Shown here: piece by piece, positions 52,304 to 63,692 of the stretch
Position numbering within the stretch: the first letter of the stretch is position 1
Layout of the letters: every line of letters begins with the position of its first letter
DNA from: Bacillota bacterium
GTDB lineage: Bacteria; Bacillota; Clostridia; Christensenellales; SZUA-584
Reading direction: 5' to 3'
NCBI GenBank assembly: GCA_023460085.1
Contig: JAEWRI010000037.1
Span: 36,298 to 100,297, forward strand
Length of the DNA stretch: 64,000 nucleotides
The notes under the pieces: model-generated
Told to the model about the DNA's origin: nothing
Databases searched by the model: none
The model's input: only the letters and a program-made list of their open reading frames with translations
Position numbers and translations under genes: made by a program

Positions 52304-53180
52304 TGGATTTCTCCTCGAATTGCTTCTCCAGCGTCCAGACAGCGTCCTTCGGCGGATCCTTTTGGAGATAGATCATGCGCAGTATGCGCTCCTTGAAGCG
52401 CCATGACGTCAGCTTGGCAAACACGTACAGCGCTTTATAGCTTGTCCCCACGGATACCCGCGCAGGCGGGTTCTTCATCCCGGCGACCTTATACACCAGT
52501 TTGGCGCAGTTTTCCGGCCCGGGCGCGGCCAGCTCCGAGCGGATCATCTCGTAGAGCGCGCGCTCCATCGGCCTGGCATAGGCGGAATTGCGGCTCTGCT
52601 TCGTGAACGCTCGTTTCTCCGTAAAGCCTGTCTTCGTATCGCCCGGCTCCACCGTGCACGCACGGATGCCATAAGGCCCCGCTTCCATGCGCAGCGTGGT
52701 GGTCAGCATGAACAGCGCGGATTTCACAGCGCTGTACATCCCCTGAAACGCGATGGGAAAGCATGCCGCCATGGAACCGATGTTGATGACAGCCCCGCCG
52801 CCCGCCGCCCGCATCACCGGCAGCGCGTGGTTAAGCACGCGAAGAACCCCGAAGAAGCACACCTCGAACTGGGTTTTTGCCTCCTCTGCCGTGGTTTCCT
52901 CAATTGCGCCCGCAATACCGCTGCCTGCGGCGTTGACGAGCACGTCGATGCGCCCATGGCGCTCTGCTACGGTATTCACGGCGGCGGCCACAGAGGCTTC
53001 GTCCTCCAGCGTCATGGGCAGCATGGTCCAGGCGGCGCCTTCCGTCCCCGCCTGCTCGCCCTTCGCCCGACGCGATGTGCCATAAACCGTGCAACCGTTT
53101 CTCGCAAACTCCGCCGCGATGGCCTGACCGATCCCGGAGCTTGCGCCTGTCACAAGAACAATCTGTTGTCTTTGCTGCAT
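52296..53180 (-). CDS. Short-chain dehydrogenase/reductase
   Basis: A 294-residue SDR. Cofactor motif TGASSGIGQAIAAEF, NAAGSG, the catalytic serine region INIGSMAA and YSAVK (Y-x3-K) are present, as in classical SDRs with a long C-terminal extension (~50 residues, basic). It uses NAD(P)H; the threonine/serine/arginine-rich loop after the second strand (YGTSRRAKG) favours NADPH. Start ATG 53180 has only a weak ribosome site. First gene of the nitroreductase operon. Confidence 0.92.
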   Translation of the reverse strand: MQQRQQIVLVTGASSGIGQAIAAEFARNGCTVYGTSRRAKGEQAGTEGAAWTMLPMTLEDEASVAAAVNTVAERHGRIDVLVNAAGSGIAGAIEETTAEEAKTQFEVCFFGVLRVLNHALPVMRAAGGGAVINIGSMAACFPIAFQGMYSAVKSALFMLTTTLRMEAGPYGIRACTVEPGDTKTGFTEKRAFTKQSRNSAYARPMERALYEMIRSELAAPGPENCAKLVYKVAGMKNPPARVSVGTSYKALYVFAKLTSWRFKERILRMIYLQKDPPKDAVWTLEKQFEEKSNE

Positions 53181-53253
53181 AGAAGTATTGTACCTACCGC
53201 GCAATGGAAATGCAATAGCGCATACTGCCGCATCCTGAACCGAGGTAAATGAA

Positions 53254-53288
53254 AAGCCGGGTGTCCGCTGCGGCAGACAGCCCGGCTT
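53254..53288 (-). terminator. Terminator after the hydrogenase-linked binding protein
   Basis: AAGCCGGG (53254-53261) pairs with CCCGGCTT (53281-53288), extended by inner TGTC/GGACA; reverse-strand tail TTTTCATTT. Confidence 0.8.
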
Positions 53289-53302
53289 CGGCGAGTCATG
53301 CG

Positions 53303-54337
53303 TTACGGCATATAATAGATGCCGTCGTCCGGGATTGCGCCGCCGAGGGACTGCGGGTTGCTCGCGAACATCACCGCGAAATAATCGTCCAGTATCGCCT
53401 TGGCCTCCTCGCCCGTCTTAAAGGATATGCCGCAGCGCGGTATGGCCGCCAGCGCAATGGCTTCGGAACCTACAATCTGCTTCGCGACAATCTCCGTCGC
53501 GGCAGCGGCGCTGTCGCCCGTCACATACGCCACGGAGGCGCTGCTGTCAGCGATAAACTGCGCCATGCCCGCCTCATCCGCGGCCAGTGCGCTGGAGACG
53601 ATGGTCACGCCCATGGGCATGCCCGCGTCCTCGCCGTAAATTTTCTGCCATTCGGCGTTGATGTCAAGCTTTACCGCCACGTCGGCATTCTTCGCCAGCA
53701 CCGTGGATACAAACGGCTCGGGCAGCAGCGCCAGCGTCACCTCGCCCGCCGCCACGGCGTTGGCAAGGTCTGCGTGCGCGCCCATGAACTCCACCGTGCA
53801 GTCGGTTACGCCGTTGGCTTTGAGTATCTCCTGCAGCACGTACTCCGGCGTGGAGCCCTGCCCTGTCGCGTATATAGTTTTTCCGGAGAGATCCGCCACG
53901 CTGCTCACCGTGTCACCGTTCTCCACGATGTACAGCACGCCCATCGTCGTCACCGCGGCGATCTGGATACCGCCGCCCATCTTGTTGTACAGCACCGCCG
54001 CCACATTGGAGGGCACCGCCGCCGCCTGCACCTCGCCGCTGATGACCTTTGCGGTAATCTCATCGGGCGCGGTATAAAGGCTCACGTCGTAGGCGGGGTT
54101 GTCGAAAAGCTGTATCATGCCCATGCCCGTCGGCCCGGCCAGCGTCGCCACGGGCAGCGGATTGTCCGCGTCAAACGAAGCCTGCTGCTCGGACGCGGAA
54201 GGCGATACGCTCTCAGCCGGTGTGGATACGTCCTCCGAAGGGGAAACGGACGGGGAAACGGACGGCCCCGCGCCCGTGCACGCGGCCAGCGAAAGCACCA
54301 TCGCCAGCGCCAAAACAACCGATAAAATCTTTTTCAT
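53303..54337 (-). CDS. ABC transporter substrate-binding lipoprotein (NMT1/THI5-like)
   Basis: A 344-residue lipoprotein with signal ending SLAAC and a Ser/Pro/Glu spacer (~22-52). The mature domain is an NMT1-like periplasmic-binding fold: ATLAGPTGMGMIQL, VQAAAVPSNVAAVLYN, KTIYATGQGSTPEYVL and EVTLALLPEPF. Such proteins bind small, often aromatic or sulfonated, ligands. I recall similar proteins near iron-only hydrogenase genes in Clostridia, and here the partner is the TM1266-like gene 49 bp upstream. No permease or ATPase follows in this unit. Confidence 0.85.
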   Translation of the reverse strand: MKKILSVVLALAMVLSLAACTGAGPSVSPSVSPSEDVSTPAESVSPSASEQQASFDADNPLPVATLAGPTGMGMIQLFDNPAYDVSLYTAPDEITAKVISGEVQAAAVPSNVAAVLYNKMGGGIQIAAVTTMGVLYIVENGDTVSSVADLSGKTIYATGQGSTPEYVLQEILKANGVTDCTVEFMGAHADLANAVAAGEVTLALLPEPFVSTVLAKNADVAVKLDINAEWQKIYGEDAGMPMGVTIVSSALAADEAGMAQFIADSSASVAYVTGDSAAAATEIVAKQIVGSEAIALAAIPRCGISFKTGEEAKAILDDYFAVMFASNPQSLGGAIPDDGIYYMP

Positions 54338-54385
54338 GATAAACTCCTTCCGGGCAAACGCCCAAATTGTTTACCGCCCACGCGG

Positions 54386-54637
54386 TTAGTATTCCTTTTT
54401 CGATACCGAGGTCTTCACCTGCACGTCCGGCAGCGCGCCCAGTCTGCCGGTCAGGCTGTTGATTTCGTCGAGCGCGCCCATCAATACGATGGTAATCACC
54501 GAAGCGCCGTGCTCCGGCATGGGCAGCCCCATGCGCCCCTTCACCATGCCCTTGAAGCCCGCTATGATGGCGTTGAACTCCGCTTGACTGCGCTCCGGGT
54601 TTTCGAGTATGGCGCTGATCACCGCGATCCTGTGCAT
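54386..54637 (-). CDS. TM1266-like putative iron-only hydrogenase system regulator
   Basis: An 83-residue protein with the ferredoxin-like (ACT/NikR C-terminal) fold of the TM1266 family: RIAVISAILENPERSQAEFN, GMVKGRMGLPM and VITIVLMGALDEINSLTGRLG. Members are found next to hydrogenase maturation genes (hydE, hydG, hydF) and are thought to regulate that system; biochemical proof is lacking. AAGGAGGAG precedes ATG 54637. A riboswitch-like leader controls it. Confidence 0.88.
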   Translation of the reverse strand: MHRIAVISAILENPERSQAEFNAIIAGFKGMVKGRMGLPMPEHGASVITIVLMGALDEINSLTGRLGALPDVQVKTSVSKKEY

Positions 54638-54664
54638 CCCTGTCTCCTCCTTCCGGAATTAAAA

Positions 54665-54813
54665 AACCTGCCATAAAAGGCAGGTTGTACGCGAACAGGC
54701 GCAAATGCGTTGCGTATGACAACATGCCTTTCAGTTAAGGCCCGCTGGCCTGCACCGTCAGAACATATTCACGGTTTCCCGACGAACACAAGGCGGCTGC
54801 CTCACGTCCATCT
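54665..54813 (-). promoter_or_regulatory. Riboswitch-like leader of unassigned class with antiterminator/terminator switch
   Basis: On the reverse strand, terminator AACCTGCC-TTTTAT-GGCAGGTT (54665-54686) is followed by TTTTTT. A competing antiterminator pairs AAGGCA, GTTGT and TACGC (54730-54712) with GCGTA, ACAAC and TGCCTT (54692-54677), covering the terminator 5' arm. Upstream, 54731-54813 folds into small helices: GACG/CGTC with an inner GAGGC/GCCTT, ACCGT/ACGGT, and AGGCC/GGCCT. I could not match it to TPP, SAM, cobalamin, Moco, c-di-GMP, THF, FMN or lysine cores. Confidence 0.75.
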
Positions 54814-54819
54814 GTGTGA

Positions 54820-54848
54820 AGAATATCACAATGTTGCGCAAAGGTCAA
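54820..54848 (-). promoter_or_regulatory. Promoter of the TM1266-like unit
   Basis: Reverse strand: TTGACC (54843-54848), 17-bp spacer, TATTCT (54820-54825), start near 54813. Confidence 0.8.
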
Positions 54849-55001
54849 GCCAAACAAACGAGGTTTTTTCATTGTATAGAAACCTTCAAAAATTCCAATA
54901 CGCTTCCAGTTAAATTTTTACACTGCATATGGTAATATTCGGCGGTATAGCTTCGGATGCCCAATGAGCATCCGCTGCAACAAAAACGGAGGGCAATTAA
55001 C

Positions 55002-55850
55002 ATGAAGAAACTGGTGTACCTTTTATTGGCCATATTGATGGTCTGCGCGGCGTTCGCAGGCTGCAGCAATGCCGGAAAAACCGACGCGGACGACGATGAC
55101 AGAGAAAGCGAAGAAGTCACGGAAAGCGAAGATATCGAGGAGTCTCCGGGCGCCGATGTCACGCTGGACATCGACATCCCCGAAACCAGCGGCGCAGAGA
55201 GCACGGGCAATCCCATAAGCGATTCCCTGACGGCTTACATGAACGCCAAAAACGTGGTGTATGGCAGGCTTTCTGACGGGCTGAGCAACAATCCGGACAC
55301 GCTGATGACCGCGTTTTCTTTGACTGGCGTGGGCCTTGCGGACATTAACTATGTGATGGCTGGGTTCTTGGGCCTGGATCAGGAAGAGGCGGCGCTTGGG
55401 CTGGCATACTTTGGCGTGACGGACGTGCAATGCAGCGCGAACGGCAAGGAATACGCAATCAGCTACAAGGATAGCGACGGTGTGCTCTGGTCCATGAAGG
55501 GCACATGGGATGCCGCGGCCGATTCGCTCGCCTGCGTGGGCGCAAAAGACAACGTGGACTACTTCTATGCGGATTATCACAAAACAGCCTACGGCTATAT
55601 CGCGCAGTATTACTTCCCCGACAACGAAGTCGAGAATCAGTATCTCGTCGCGGTTGACGGCGAGGACGGCACGTTTGGCATCTCCACGGTGTCTGGAATA
55701 CCCGCCACGCTGACCGGCAATGAGGCGGCGGATTATCCGACCGGCTGCGATCAATGGTACGCCATCAACGGCAGCACCATCACCGGCAAAGCTTCGGACG
55801 GAACGGCGATCGAATTCGAGTATACCCCCTCGGAAAGCGCCGCACAGTAA
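55002..55850 (+). CDS. Putative lipoprotein, unknown function
   Basis: A 282-residue lipoprotein: signal MKKLVYLLLAILMVCAAFAGC, lipobox FAGC, then a very acidic spacer (DADDDDRESEEVTESEDIEE) before a folded domain (~80-282) with SLTGVGLADINYVMAGFLGL and a beta-rich C-terminus. GGAGGG precedes ATG 55002. A bidirectional terminator follows. Family not recognised. Confidence 0.78.
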   Translation: MKKLVYLLLAILMVCAAFAGCSNAGKTDADDDDRESEEVTESEDIEESPGADVTLDIDIPETSGAESTGNPISDSLTAYMNAKNVVYGRLSDGLSNNPDTLMTAFSLTGVGLADINYVMAGFLGLDQEEAALGLAYFGVTDVQCSANGKEYAISYKDSDGVLWSMKGTWDAAADSLACVGAKDNVDYFYADYHKTAYGYIAQYYFPDNEVENQYLVAVDGEDGTFGISTVSGIPATLTGNEAADYPTGCDQWYAINGSTITGKASDGTAIEFEYTPSESAAQ

Positions 55851-55860
55851 CCGGATAAGA

Positions 55861-55893
55861 AAAGGAGCTTCCCTTCGCGGAAGCTCCTTTTTT
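55861..55893. terminator. Bidirectional terminator between lipoprotein and sortase genes
   Basis: A perfect 12-bp stem, AAAGGAGCTTCC (55861-55872) with GGAAGCTCCTTT (55879-55890), then TTT; the reverse strand has a T-rich side as well. Confidence 0.88.
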
Positions 55894-55905
55894 AGTTCAA
55901 TCCCT

Positions 55906-56625
55906 TCAGCCGGCAGCCTGCTCCGTCTGCAGCACGGCCCGCACGATCAGCCGGTGCGTAGCGACGCGGATGGGTGTGCAGGTGATCAGCGTCAGCACCG
56001 CGTCTCCGCTCGGGTCCAGCACGGAAGTATCGTCCGGTTCGACCACATAGGTTTCGGTTACGACGTAGGTATAGGCGACGCCCTTGCGCTCCAGCACCAG
56101 CGCATCCCCTGCCTCCACCTCATTCAGGCGGTTGAAGAACTCCCCATAGGTGTAGTTGCGGTGCCCCATGATGACGCAGTTCCCCGTTTCACCCGGCATC
56201 ACGGACGGCGTGTAATGCCCCACGCTGTATCGCAGCGACCAGGAGCCCACGCCCTCGCGCACCGCCACCTCCAAATCGATGGAGGGAATGCTGAGCACCG
56301 CCAGCGTCGCGGGCGAGGTATCCTCCCCCTCGGCGGGCTGCGCCGCGTCCGGGTCGGGCAGCGTCGATACCGCAGGCCCGGCGGACTCTGAAGGGCCGGA
56401 TGGCACTGCCGTTTCCGCCTGCTCCCCCTCGCGGTACTCCGCGACGAGCCGCTGCTGCTCTGACGCCACCGACAACCTCGCGAAAACCGCGTAAGCCCCG
56501 ATTGCCAGCCCGGCGGCTATCATCGCCCACGGAAGCCACCTGAGCACGGTGCGCAGCCACGGCGCTTTCCCGCCTCTGGCGCTTCTTCGGGAGCTTCTCC
56601 GCCGCCTTCTGCCCTCAGCGTGCAT
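55906..56625 (-). CDS. Class D-like sortase
   Basis: A 239-residue transpeptidase with a basic N-terminus (GRRRRRSSRRSARGGK), a membrane anchor (~30-50), a Glu/Pro spacer and a sortase barrel. His155 in IMGHRNYTYGEFFN, Cys216 in TLITCTP and Arg225 form the catalytic triad. It would cleave IPKTG of the adhesin and link it to the wall. Its start overlaps the adhesin stop by 11 bp, so both come from one transcript. Class assignment from overall appearance only. Confidence 0.9.
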   Translation of the reverse strand: MHAEGRRRRRSSRRSARGGKAPWLRTVLRWLPWAMIAAGLAIGAYAVFARLSVASEQQRLVAEYREGEQAETAVPSGPSESAGPAVSTLPDPDAAQPAEGEDTSPATLAVLSIPSIDLEVAVREGVGSWSLRYSVGHYTPSVMPGETGNCVIMGHRNYTYGEFFNRLNEVEAGDALVLERKGVAYTYVVTETYVVEPDDTSVLDPSGDAVLTLITCTPIRVATHRLIVRAVLQTEQAAG

Positions 56626-59600
56626 GGACGCGACGCTTTCTCACAACCAGCCAGACTGCTCCGGCCAGCACCAGCACGACGCCGAGGCCCAGCAGCGTCC
56701 ACGTATCCACCAGGCCGCCCGTCTTGGGGATCACATAGCGCGCGTTGGAAATGGTCAGGTCGATTTCATCCACGGACGCCACCTCGATGGGCGTCGTATC
56801 CTCGGCGCGCACATAGCCTTTGGGCGCCTTCGTCTCCACCAGGGTATAACTGCCGTAAACGAGATCCTCGAACATTGCCTTGCCGTCCGCATCCGTCGTC
56901 TTCACCGCGACGACTTCATTGGCGGCATTGTACAGCGTAAACTCCGCGCCGGAAAGCGGTACGTCGTCCACGCCCGTCTTCAATATCACCACGTCCGCAC
57001 GGATCTTCACGTCCGCGAACTGATAGAACACATCGGGGACCTCGGTATCCATGCGGAAGCGCACCGTCTCCTCGCTGCGCACATGGCCCTCGGGCGCTGT
57101 CGTCTCTTCCAGCACATAGGTACGAATCGGCAGGCCTCCGAACGTCACCGTACCGGTTTCGTCCGTCTCATCCTGCGCCACAAGCACACCGCGGTTGTTA
57201 TACAGCGTAAATACCGCACCGGAGAGCGGCTCCTCGCTTTCGCCCACCTTCTGAATGGTGATGCTGCCCTGCACGCCCGTGCCGCCAAGGCCGGACTCGC
57301 TCACCACCACCGTCACGTCGTCCACTTCCGAAGTGGCGGTGTAACTCGTGCCGTTGAGCGTCACGGTGTTATTGATAGCGAGCGGGCTTTCAAGGACATC
57401 CGTAACAAACTCGAGCTGGTACGGGTTGTCGATAGTACCGGGGATGCGCAGCGTCAGCCCGCGGGTGGTTTCGTCATATGTTACTTCATACAGGCTGGAA
57501 GCTACCGGCGTGCTGCCCCGTGTCAGCGTACCGTCGCCCGCCAGTGTCATGGGATACAGCGCCACCGAATCCCTATCCAGTTCCAGCCCTTCCTGCAGCA
57601 CGTCCGAAACGTCGATATCGTTCATGGTAATGCCTTCGCCATTGATAACGATCTTCCAGGCCGCGTAATCCGCGCCGGTGATGTGCTCCATGGACTTTAT
57701 GACCATGTTGTTGTTCATGGACGCCACTGCCGTGGAGGAGGCGGAAAGGCCGGTTGCCGTCAGATAGGACGTGTTGGAAAAGCTCTTTGCCCCCTGTGTC
57801 AGCAGCGCCGCTTGCTTCACCTCGGTCTGATAGGTGATGGTGCACACGTCGCTGTACGTCGCCGGGAAGGTGTAGCTGAAGGTATCATGCGAGGTGATGT
57901 CATCCGCCGGATTTACCGTATAAGCCAGCGCGTCCGTCACCGGGCTTGCTACGCCTTCCACCTGGAAGGTCTCCGGCAGGAACGTCATTCCCGCCGGAAT
58001 GCTGTCCGTCAGCACCGCGCTGTTGAGCGGGATGTCGTTGCGGTTGACCACGATCTGCCACGTCACGCGCCGGGTGATGTGGTCGTAGCCCGTCTCCACG
58101 GTCTTGGCAATCACCTGGCTGTTGTAGCGCTGCCGTCCGGTGGCGGATACGCTGGTCTCGGCCATGCCGTCGCCTTCAAGCTTCGCGGTGTTGGAATACC
58201 CGTTGATGTTGCTTTGGTTGACGTAGAGCGGAGTATAGTCAGTGATACGCGTCTGGAACGTGATGGTATATTCGGTGCTGATGGTGCCTCCGAATACGTA
58301 CTGCAGCTTCTTTGCTGCGTCGTCATAAGTGAACGTGCCGCCCGTGTGGTTGATGGTGAACGAGTCCGCCACGTATTCCAGCCCTGCGGGGATGATATCG
58401 CTGAATACGGCGTTGCCAATGTCAATCTGATTGCGGTTTATCCGCACCGTCCAGGTGATCGGATTGGTCGTATCGTCGTCAAAGTTCACCGTGCTGCCCG
58501 CCGACTTGGCGATGAGCCCGAGACCGACGTTTACCCCGGCAGTGTCCGAGGGACTACCCGAGTAGTTCTCCTCCCAGTCCATTTCGATGCGGTTGGTCAG
58601 GGTTGTGGTACCGTTGATTTTGTAATAAGCCTCGTCGGTAACGCGCGTGTAGAACGTCAGTGTGCCGGACGTCGTCACATCGCCAAGGTATAAGGTCAGA
58701 ATATGCGTATCGTCCGCGCCCGCAGCGTAGGTGTAGGTATTCTCAGCGCCGCCCACTGCAGCCTCGGTGAAATCCGTAGTGCCGAAACGCACCGGATGGG
58801 TGGGGTCCACATACAAAACCAAATCCTTCGGGATGGTATCCGTCAGCGTGCAGCCGGAGATGTCGTAGCCGCCCGCGTCCACCGTAACCGTCCACCGTAT
58901 CAGGCGGCTATCAGAAGCGGTGGAACCCACCACGGATCCCGACTTCTGTATCCAGTTGATGGACACCGTCGCGTCATCATCCGCGAACGGGGTTTCGTCC
59001 TTATATACGTCCACCCCGTTAGAGAATACCACATTCTTGTTGCTGCCTGTCTCGGCGGCGAACGCGGTGCTCGTGGGCTCGGTCTGATAGGTGAATGTCG
59101 TCGCCTCGCTCAGCGACAGCCCGCTGTACCGGATTTCCGTGGTGGAGGAACCGGGCGTGATGGTCAGCGCTGTATCGTCGATGGCGTCCGTGCCGCGTTT
59201 AAACGAGCCCGGCACGTAGGTCTGATTGTTGCTGAACGTATCCACCACGGATATGCCAATGACACTCTTGTTGGGCGTCACGGTAACCGCCCATGTGATC
59301 CGGTTGGTCTCGGCGTCATAAGTGCCGCTCTTGTCCGCCGAAATGGACAGCGGGTCCCCATCCTCCTTGAAATCGATGGTTGCCGTAGTGCCGGCAAACA
59401 CCACCTCAATCTCTACCGGGTCACCCTCGTCAAAGACGTCATCCTCAAAGGTGCCCTCCAGCGAGAACCAGCCCCGGATGGAGGAGTGGCTTTCCACATA
59501 GTCAGTAAACGTAATGACGGCTTGTCCTGTCGGGCTGATCGTCAGCGCGCCCATTACCGTGCCGTCTTCGTCGAGCACGTTCCAGCCGCCCGACGGCGCT

Positions 59601-59941
59601 TCAAACGAAACGGCGTACGGCAGCTGCACATTGATATAATCTCCCGTAGAATAGTTGTACTCCGTATAAAGCGGATCAGTGGAATCAAGGCCGTTATTGT
59701 CCGGCAGAGAGAATGCATAGTAGACTTGCAGCCTGGCGTCCTTGGGAACGTTGGTATAATCGCCCGAGGCGTTGGGGCTGATAACCGTACCGGTTGCCGT
59801 CGTGATGGTCATTTGTTTACTTGTGACCACCGTCAGTGATGTAATGTCCGTTCCGGCCGCAAGCGCGGTGATTGGCGGAAATACGGTTGCAGCCAGCAGC
59901 AGTACCGCCGCAATAAGCATCATATAACGCTTATGCTTCAT
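56615..59941 (-). CDS. Cell-wall-anchored adhesin: five collagen-binding-like domains, two Cna-B domains, IPKTG anchor
   Basis: An 1108-residue surface protein. Signal peptide (~1-29); five repeats of ~131-147 residues begin with NRITWAVTVTP (~213), RLIRWTVTVDA (~346), NPITWTVRINR (~493), RRVTWQIVVNR (~624), YAAWKIVING (~759) and continue with a DxIPAGL-type strand; these resemble the Cna-A/collagen-binding and isopeptide folds. Two Cna-B domains follow (892-975 and 982-1066), each with the PLSGA(V/E)FTLYN and EETxAPEGH or ETKAPKGY lysine/glutamate isopeptide elements. IPKTGG (1071-1076), a membrane helix and RKRR end the protein. AAGGAG precedes ATG 59941. Confidence 0.92.
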   Translation of the reverse strand: MKHKRYMMLIAAVLLLAATVFPPITALAAGTDITSLTVVTSKQMTITTATGTVISPNASGDYTNVPKDARLQVYYAFSLPDNNGLDSTDPLYTEYNYSTGDYINVQLPYAVSFEAPSGGWNVLDEDGTVMGALTISPTGQAVITFTDYVESHSSIRGWFSLEGTFEDDVFDEGDPVEIEVVFAGTTATIDFKEDGDPLSISADKSGTYDAETNRITWAVTVTPNKSVIGISVVDTFSNNQTYVPGSFKRGTDAIDDTALTITPGSSTTEIRYSGLSLSEATTFTYQTEPTSTAFAAETGSNKNVVFSNGVDVYKDETPFADDDATVSINWIQKSGSVVGSTASDSRLIRWTVTVDAGGYDISGCTLTDTIPKDLVLYVDPTHPVRFGTTDFTEAAVGGAENTYTYAAGADDTHILTLYLGDVTTSGTLTFYTRVTDEAYYKINGTTTLTNRIEMDWEENYSGSPSDTAGVNVGLGLIAKSAGSTVNFDDDTTNPITWTVRINRNQIDIGNAVFSDIIPAGLEYVADSFTINHTGGTFTYDDAAKKLQYVFGGTISTEYTITFQTRITDYTPLYVNQSNINGYSNTAKLEGDGMAETSVSATGRQRYNSQVIAKTVETGYDHITRRVTWQIVVNRNDIPLNSAVLTDSIPAGMTFLPETFQVEGVASPVTDALAYTVNPADDITSHDTFSYTFPATYSDVCTITYQTEVKQAALLTQGAKSFSNTSYLTATGLSASSTAVASMNNNMVIKSMEHITGADYAAWKIVINGEGITMNDIDVSDVLQEGLELDRDSVALYPMTLAGDGTLTRGSTPVASSLYEVTYDETTRGLTLRIPGTIDNPYQLEFVTDVLESPLAINNTVTLNGTSYTATSEVDDVTVVVSESGLGGTGVQGSITIQKVGESEEPLSGAVFTLYNNRGVLVAQDETDETGTVTFGGLPIRTYVLEETTAPEGHVRSEETVRFRMDTEVPDVFYQFADVKIRADVVILKTGVDDVPLSGAEFTLYNAANEVVAVKTTDADGKAMFEDLVYGSYTLVETKAPKGYVRAEDTTPIEVASVDEIDLTISNARYVIPKTGGLVDTWTLLGLGVVLVLAGAVWLVVRKRRVHAR

Positions 59942-60024
59942 TGGTATCGTCTCCTTGAAATTGTTCGACCACGAAATATATATGCGGCATGGCACCGCGT
60001 AGCGTAAATATGATCGTTATGCGT

Positions 60025-60054
60025 ATTATAACGCCGATATTCCGTTTTAATCAA
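60025..60054 (-). promoter_or_regulatory. Promoter of the adhesin-sortase operon
   Basis: Reverse strand: TTGATT (60049-60054), 18-bp spacer, TATAAT (60025-60030). Two AGTAAC direct repeats lie upstream at 60078-60095 and may be a regulator site. Confidence 0.7.
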
Positions 60055-60220
60055 GGAATTTGCAGAATTTTGCCCAAAAGTAACTAATAGTAACCCTTTG
60101 TCATGATAAAGTCACACCCAACACAATCTCAGTCCCGATCAATGCATCCAGTACACAGCCGCCACTCCGCTCCTGCCCTCGCCTTCCCCTCTGCCGATGA
60201 AACAGCCTGTCGCCTTGCTC

Positions 60221-60249
60221 TTTACAAAAAAAGCGCTTTCCTTTATAAT
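60221..60249 (+). promoter_or_regulatory. Promoter of the ileS T-box transcript
   Basis: TTTACA (60221-60226), 17-bp spacer, perfect TATAAT (60244-60249). Confidence 0.8.
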
Positions 60250-60255
60250 AAGGAA

Positions 60256-60561
60256 ACGTAATTTTACAAGGGCAGTTACGCGGGACGCGGGCAAATCAGG
60301 CTTTGTACAGCGAACGGGGAAACGGTGGAAGCCCCGACACAAGCGGTTTTGTGCCATCACCCGTCAGCCTTCCGGCCGAAAACCCACCCCAGAAAGCTTC
60401 GCTTTCCGGGGACCCCGAGACAGTAAGCCGGGACGATTCGCGCCCGTTATCGCGCGGCAAAAGATGTGCCATGAAGGATATATGCATCCTTTAAGGGGCA
60501 TAATTTGGGTGGTACCGTGAAAGATGAGCGTCTTTTGCCCCATGCGGGCAGACGCTTTTTT
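60256..60561 (+). promoter_or_regulatory. T-box leader of ileS
   Basis: The T-box sequence GGGTGGTACCGTG is at 60507-60519. The terminator pairs AGCGTC and GCCC (60527-60540) with GGGC and GACGCT (60546-60556), then six Ts. Stem I is visible as GGGGAAACGGTGGAAGCCCC (60316-60335). In its 3' part, GCCATCACCC offers ATC (60356-60358) as an isoleucine specifier followed by A. Uncharged tRNA-Ile would allow readthrough. Confidence 0.94.
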
Positions 60562-60581
60562 GATGACAGAAGGAGATCGCC

Positions 60582-63689
<3,108 letters not shown>

Positions 63690-63692
<3 letters not shown>

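Noticed and set aside
56549..59839. Two long + strand frames (714 and 378 residues) opposite the adhesin
   Set aside because: The adhesin has clear domains, signal peptide and sorting signal on the other strand; these are shadows.
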